Assembly: GCF_047872805.1 (NCBI RefSeq)
Contig: NZ_JBLQUK010000001.1
Coordinates: 62,001-126,000, forward strand
DNA from: Erythrobacter sp047872805
Lineage (GTDB): Bacteria; Pseudomonadota; Alphaproteobacteria; Sphingomonadales; Sphingomonadaceae
Length of the DNA: 64,000 bases
Reading direction: 5' to 3'
How positions within the stretch are numbered: the stretch's first letter is position 1; each line of letters opens with the position of its first letter. Shown piece by piece: positions 62,590 through 64,000 of the stretch. A program made the position numbers and the translations under genes. The notes under the pieces were generated by a model, which was not told the DNA's origin, ran no database searches, and saw only the letters and a list, made by a program, of their open reading frames with translations.

Positions 62590-63303
62590 TCATCCGTCGC
62601 GCAGGAAACGCGCGCTGTAATCGCTGGGAAACATCGCACGCAGCGCATCGACCTTGGGCTTGTCCCAGCGCAGAATATATCCGTGGCGCGGGTTCTTTGC
62701 CATGAAGTCCTGATGATAGGCCTCCGCCGGGTAAAATGTCCGCTGCGCCTCTATCCGAGTGACGATCGGCCCGCTCCATACGCCCGATTCGCCCATCTGG
62801 GCCAGATAGGCCTGCGCGACAGCGCGCTGTTCCGCACTCGTCGGGATCAAGGCGCTGCGATAATGCGCGCCCACATCGGGGCCCTGGCGGTTCCGCAGGG
62901 TTGGATCTGCTACGACCGAAAAGAATATGCGCAGCAACTCATCATAGCGCACGACATAGGGATCATAGGTGATCCGCACCGATTCTGCGTGATTGGTGCC
63001 GCCCGATGTGATGCGGCTGTAACTTGCAGTCGCTGCGGTGCCACCGTGATAACCTGCAACCGCTGATTTCACGCCGTTAACGTGGCTGAACACGCCTTCG
63101 ACGCCCCAGAAACAGCCGCCTGCAAAGATTGCCGTCTTAAGTCCCGCGCCTTCTTTGGCGATGCGTTGTGGGACGGGGGCATTGACCGGCTCTTCAAGCG
63201 CCAGCAGCGGCGCGGGCTGCATCACCATGGCAAACCCGGCCAGGGCCGCCGCTGTCAGCACGCCAAAGCGGATTGGGCCGAAATGGGATGAGGCGCGGTT
63301 CAT
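62590..63303 (-). CDS. msrA: Exported methionine-S-sulfoxide reductase
   Basis: Reduces methionine-S-sulfoxide. The 237 residues begin with a hydrophobic segment (about 11-28) that acts as signal peptide or anchor, so the enzyme should face the periplasm. The catalytic Cys 64 lies in AGGCFWGVEG, and GYHGGTAATASY is the family loop. The protein has no second Cys, so the C-terminal resolving Cys of E. coli MsrA is missing and another reductant is required. Its ATG overlaps the stop of the upstream 63-residue gene by 4 bases. Confidence 0.93.
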   Translation of the reverse strand: MNRASSHFGPIRFGVLTAAALAGFAMVMQPAPLLALEEPVNAPVPQRIAKEGAGLKTAIFAGGCFWGVEGVFSHVNGVKSAVAGYHGGTAATASYSRITSGGTNHAESVRITYDPYVVRYDELLRIFFSVVADPTLRNRQGPDVGAHYRSALIPTSAEQRAVAQAYLAQMGESGVWSGPIVTRIEAQRTFYPAEAYHQDFMAKNPRHGYILRWDKPKVDALRAMFPSDYSARFLRDG

Positions 63304-63491
63304 GCGGAATTCTCCAGAGGTGCAATTAGAAACTCATCCGCCGGAGCGGGCGCTTCGAGCGGCGCTGCGGCGCGCGCGGGCGATTCGATCCGGCTGCCCC
63401 AATGGTCGACAGTCACCGCCCCGGCGATTGCCGCGCCGACTAGGAATCCAATGCCGAAATTGCGATAGAGGTCGGGTGCGAAAAGGGTCAT
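63300..63491 (-). CDS. 63-residue membrane protein upstream of msrA
   Basis: A small protein with one membrane helix (residues 8-28, YRNFGIGFLVGAAIAGAVTV) and an Ala/Pro-rich tail. I recall similar short unnamed proteins in Erythrobacteraceae. It overlaps the msrA start by 4 bases (ATGA), so the two are translationally coupled and it may anchor or support the exported MsrA. That role is inferred only from the coupling. Confidence 0.65.
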   Translation of the reverse strand: MTLFAPDLYRNFGIGFLVGAAIAGAVTVDHWGSRIESPARAAAPLEAPAPADEFLIAPLENSA

Positions 63492-63679
63492 GGCGGGTCT
63501 CTCAGGCCTTTGTATTCTGGTGCGCGGCCCGGTTAGGGGCAGGCCGCTTGCGCCAGAATGAATGGCCGGTTCATGCGTTCATTCGCGTTGCTGGACGAAA
63601 TAGTTACGCCGCCCGCCGAGAAAAAGATGCGCAGTCGTCCACCCGCGCCTGCGGTCGCCCTGATCCGCTCTTGCCTGGA

Positions 63680-64000
63680 TCAATGCCTGAAATGGCGCAT
63701 CCCGGTGAACACCATGGCGAGGCCTGCTGCGTCGGCCGCCGCGATCACTTCGTCGTCGCGGATTGAACCGCCAGGCTGGATCACCGCTGTCGCGCCCGCT
63801 TCTGCGGCGGCGATCAGGCCATCGGCAAACGGGAAGAATGCATCGGATGCAACCGCGCTGCCCATAGTCAGGGGTGCGCCCCAGCCATAGCTGTCCGCCG
63901 CCTCTCGCGCCTTGATCGCAGCGATGCGCGCGGAATCGCGACGGTTCATCTGGCCCGCGCCAATTCCGGCGGTCGCGCCGTCCTTGGCATAGACAATCGC
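63680..64000 (-). CDS. purH: PurH C-terminal end, N-terminus cut by window edge
   Basis: Bifunctional AICAR formyltransferase/IMP cyclohydrolase, the last two steps of purine synthesis. Only the last 106 residues are inside the window. They read AIVYAKDGATAGIGAGQMNR, then VASDAFFPFADGL, ATAVIQPGGSIRDDEVI and the terminal MVFTGMRHFRH, which is the well-conserved end of the AICAR-formyltransferase half. The frame continues past position 64000. Confidence 0.96.
   Translation of the reverse strand, partial: AIVYAKDGATAGIGAGQMNRRDSARIAAIKAREAADSYGWGAPLTMGSAVASDAFFPFADGLIAAAEAGATAVIQPGGSIRDDEVIAAADAAGLAMVFTGMRHFRH

Noticed and set aside
1..64000. CRISPR arrays, insertion sequences, prophage or integrase genes
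   Set aside because: No regularly spaced repeats, transposase motifs or terminal inverted repeats were seen; gene content is chromosomal throughout.

Overview
The window is a high-GC, gene-dense, plasmid- and phage-free stretch of an alphaproteobacterial chromosome. Several things point to Sphingomonadales, most likely Erythrobacteraceae: the 1,576-residue NAD-glutamate dehydrogenase, the MlaA/VacJ form with its low-complexity leader, the LuxR-HTH/DUF4019 fusion, DUF3576, DUF455, the CYP153 and CYP108 P450s, and a three-gene GT-C/GtrA/flavoprotein operon. This placement is inference from gene content. No insertion sequence, integrase, CRISPR array or rRNA was seen. One tRNA is present, tRNA-Leu(UAA). 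Genes are cut by both window edges: leuS on the left and purH on the right.

Left part, 1-12 kb. It holds housekeeping genes leuS (partial, behind a DUF3576 lipoprotein gene), murA and galU. Also here are an acetoacetyl-CoA reductase with a Rid protein, a tandem-PilZ protein, a membrane-tethered HTH regulator, a small ribbon-helix-helix protein preceded by a perfect inverted repeat, and a yqiJ-yqiK (flotillin) operon. A second stretch, 12-24.7 kb, holds an acyl-CoA ligase/CYP108-like P450 operon, an M23 peptidase, the glnE-bcp-DUF455 operon, an M28 peptidase, agmatine deiminase and two adjacent TauE/SafE permeases.

Middle, 24.7-44.4 kb. It begins with thrS, followed divergently by a tightly overlapping four-gene cassette: a small peptide, two unrecognised polytopic membrane proteins and a 63-residue XRE repressor. 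This is the least explained locus in the window. It is followed by phoD, an alpha/beta hydrolase, a TPR protein, a luciferase-like monooxygenase and the giant NAD-GDH. Next come a putidaredoxin-reductase-like flavoprotein, queG, an ABC exporter pair, a CYP153-type alkane hydroxylase and an exported MsrB.

Right part, 44.4-64 kb. It holds the membrane glycosylation-like operon, a second tandem-PilZ protein, tRNA-Leu, a CPA2 antiporter, ihfB and a GntR regulator. A peptide-handling group follows: a POT transporter, an active-looking amidohydrolase, and a paralogue that has lost every visible metal ligand. An HxlR regulator is divergent from a thioesterase/NnrU pair, with two matching operators between them. 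The end of the window carries mlaA, a GNAT acetyltransferase, dxs, a Zur-type Fur protein, an exported MsrA with a small membrane partner, and the end of purH.

Together the genes suggest an aerobic heterotroph using amino acids, peptides and hydrocarbon or terpenoid substrates. It also has exported methionine-sulfoxide repair and c-di-GMP-responsive PilZ proteins.
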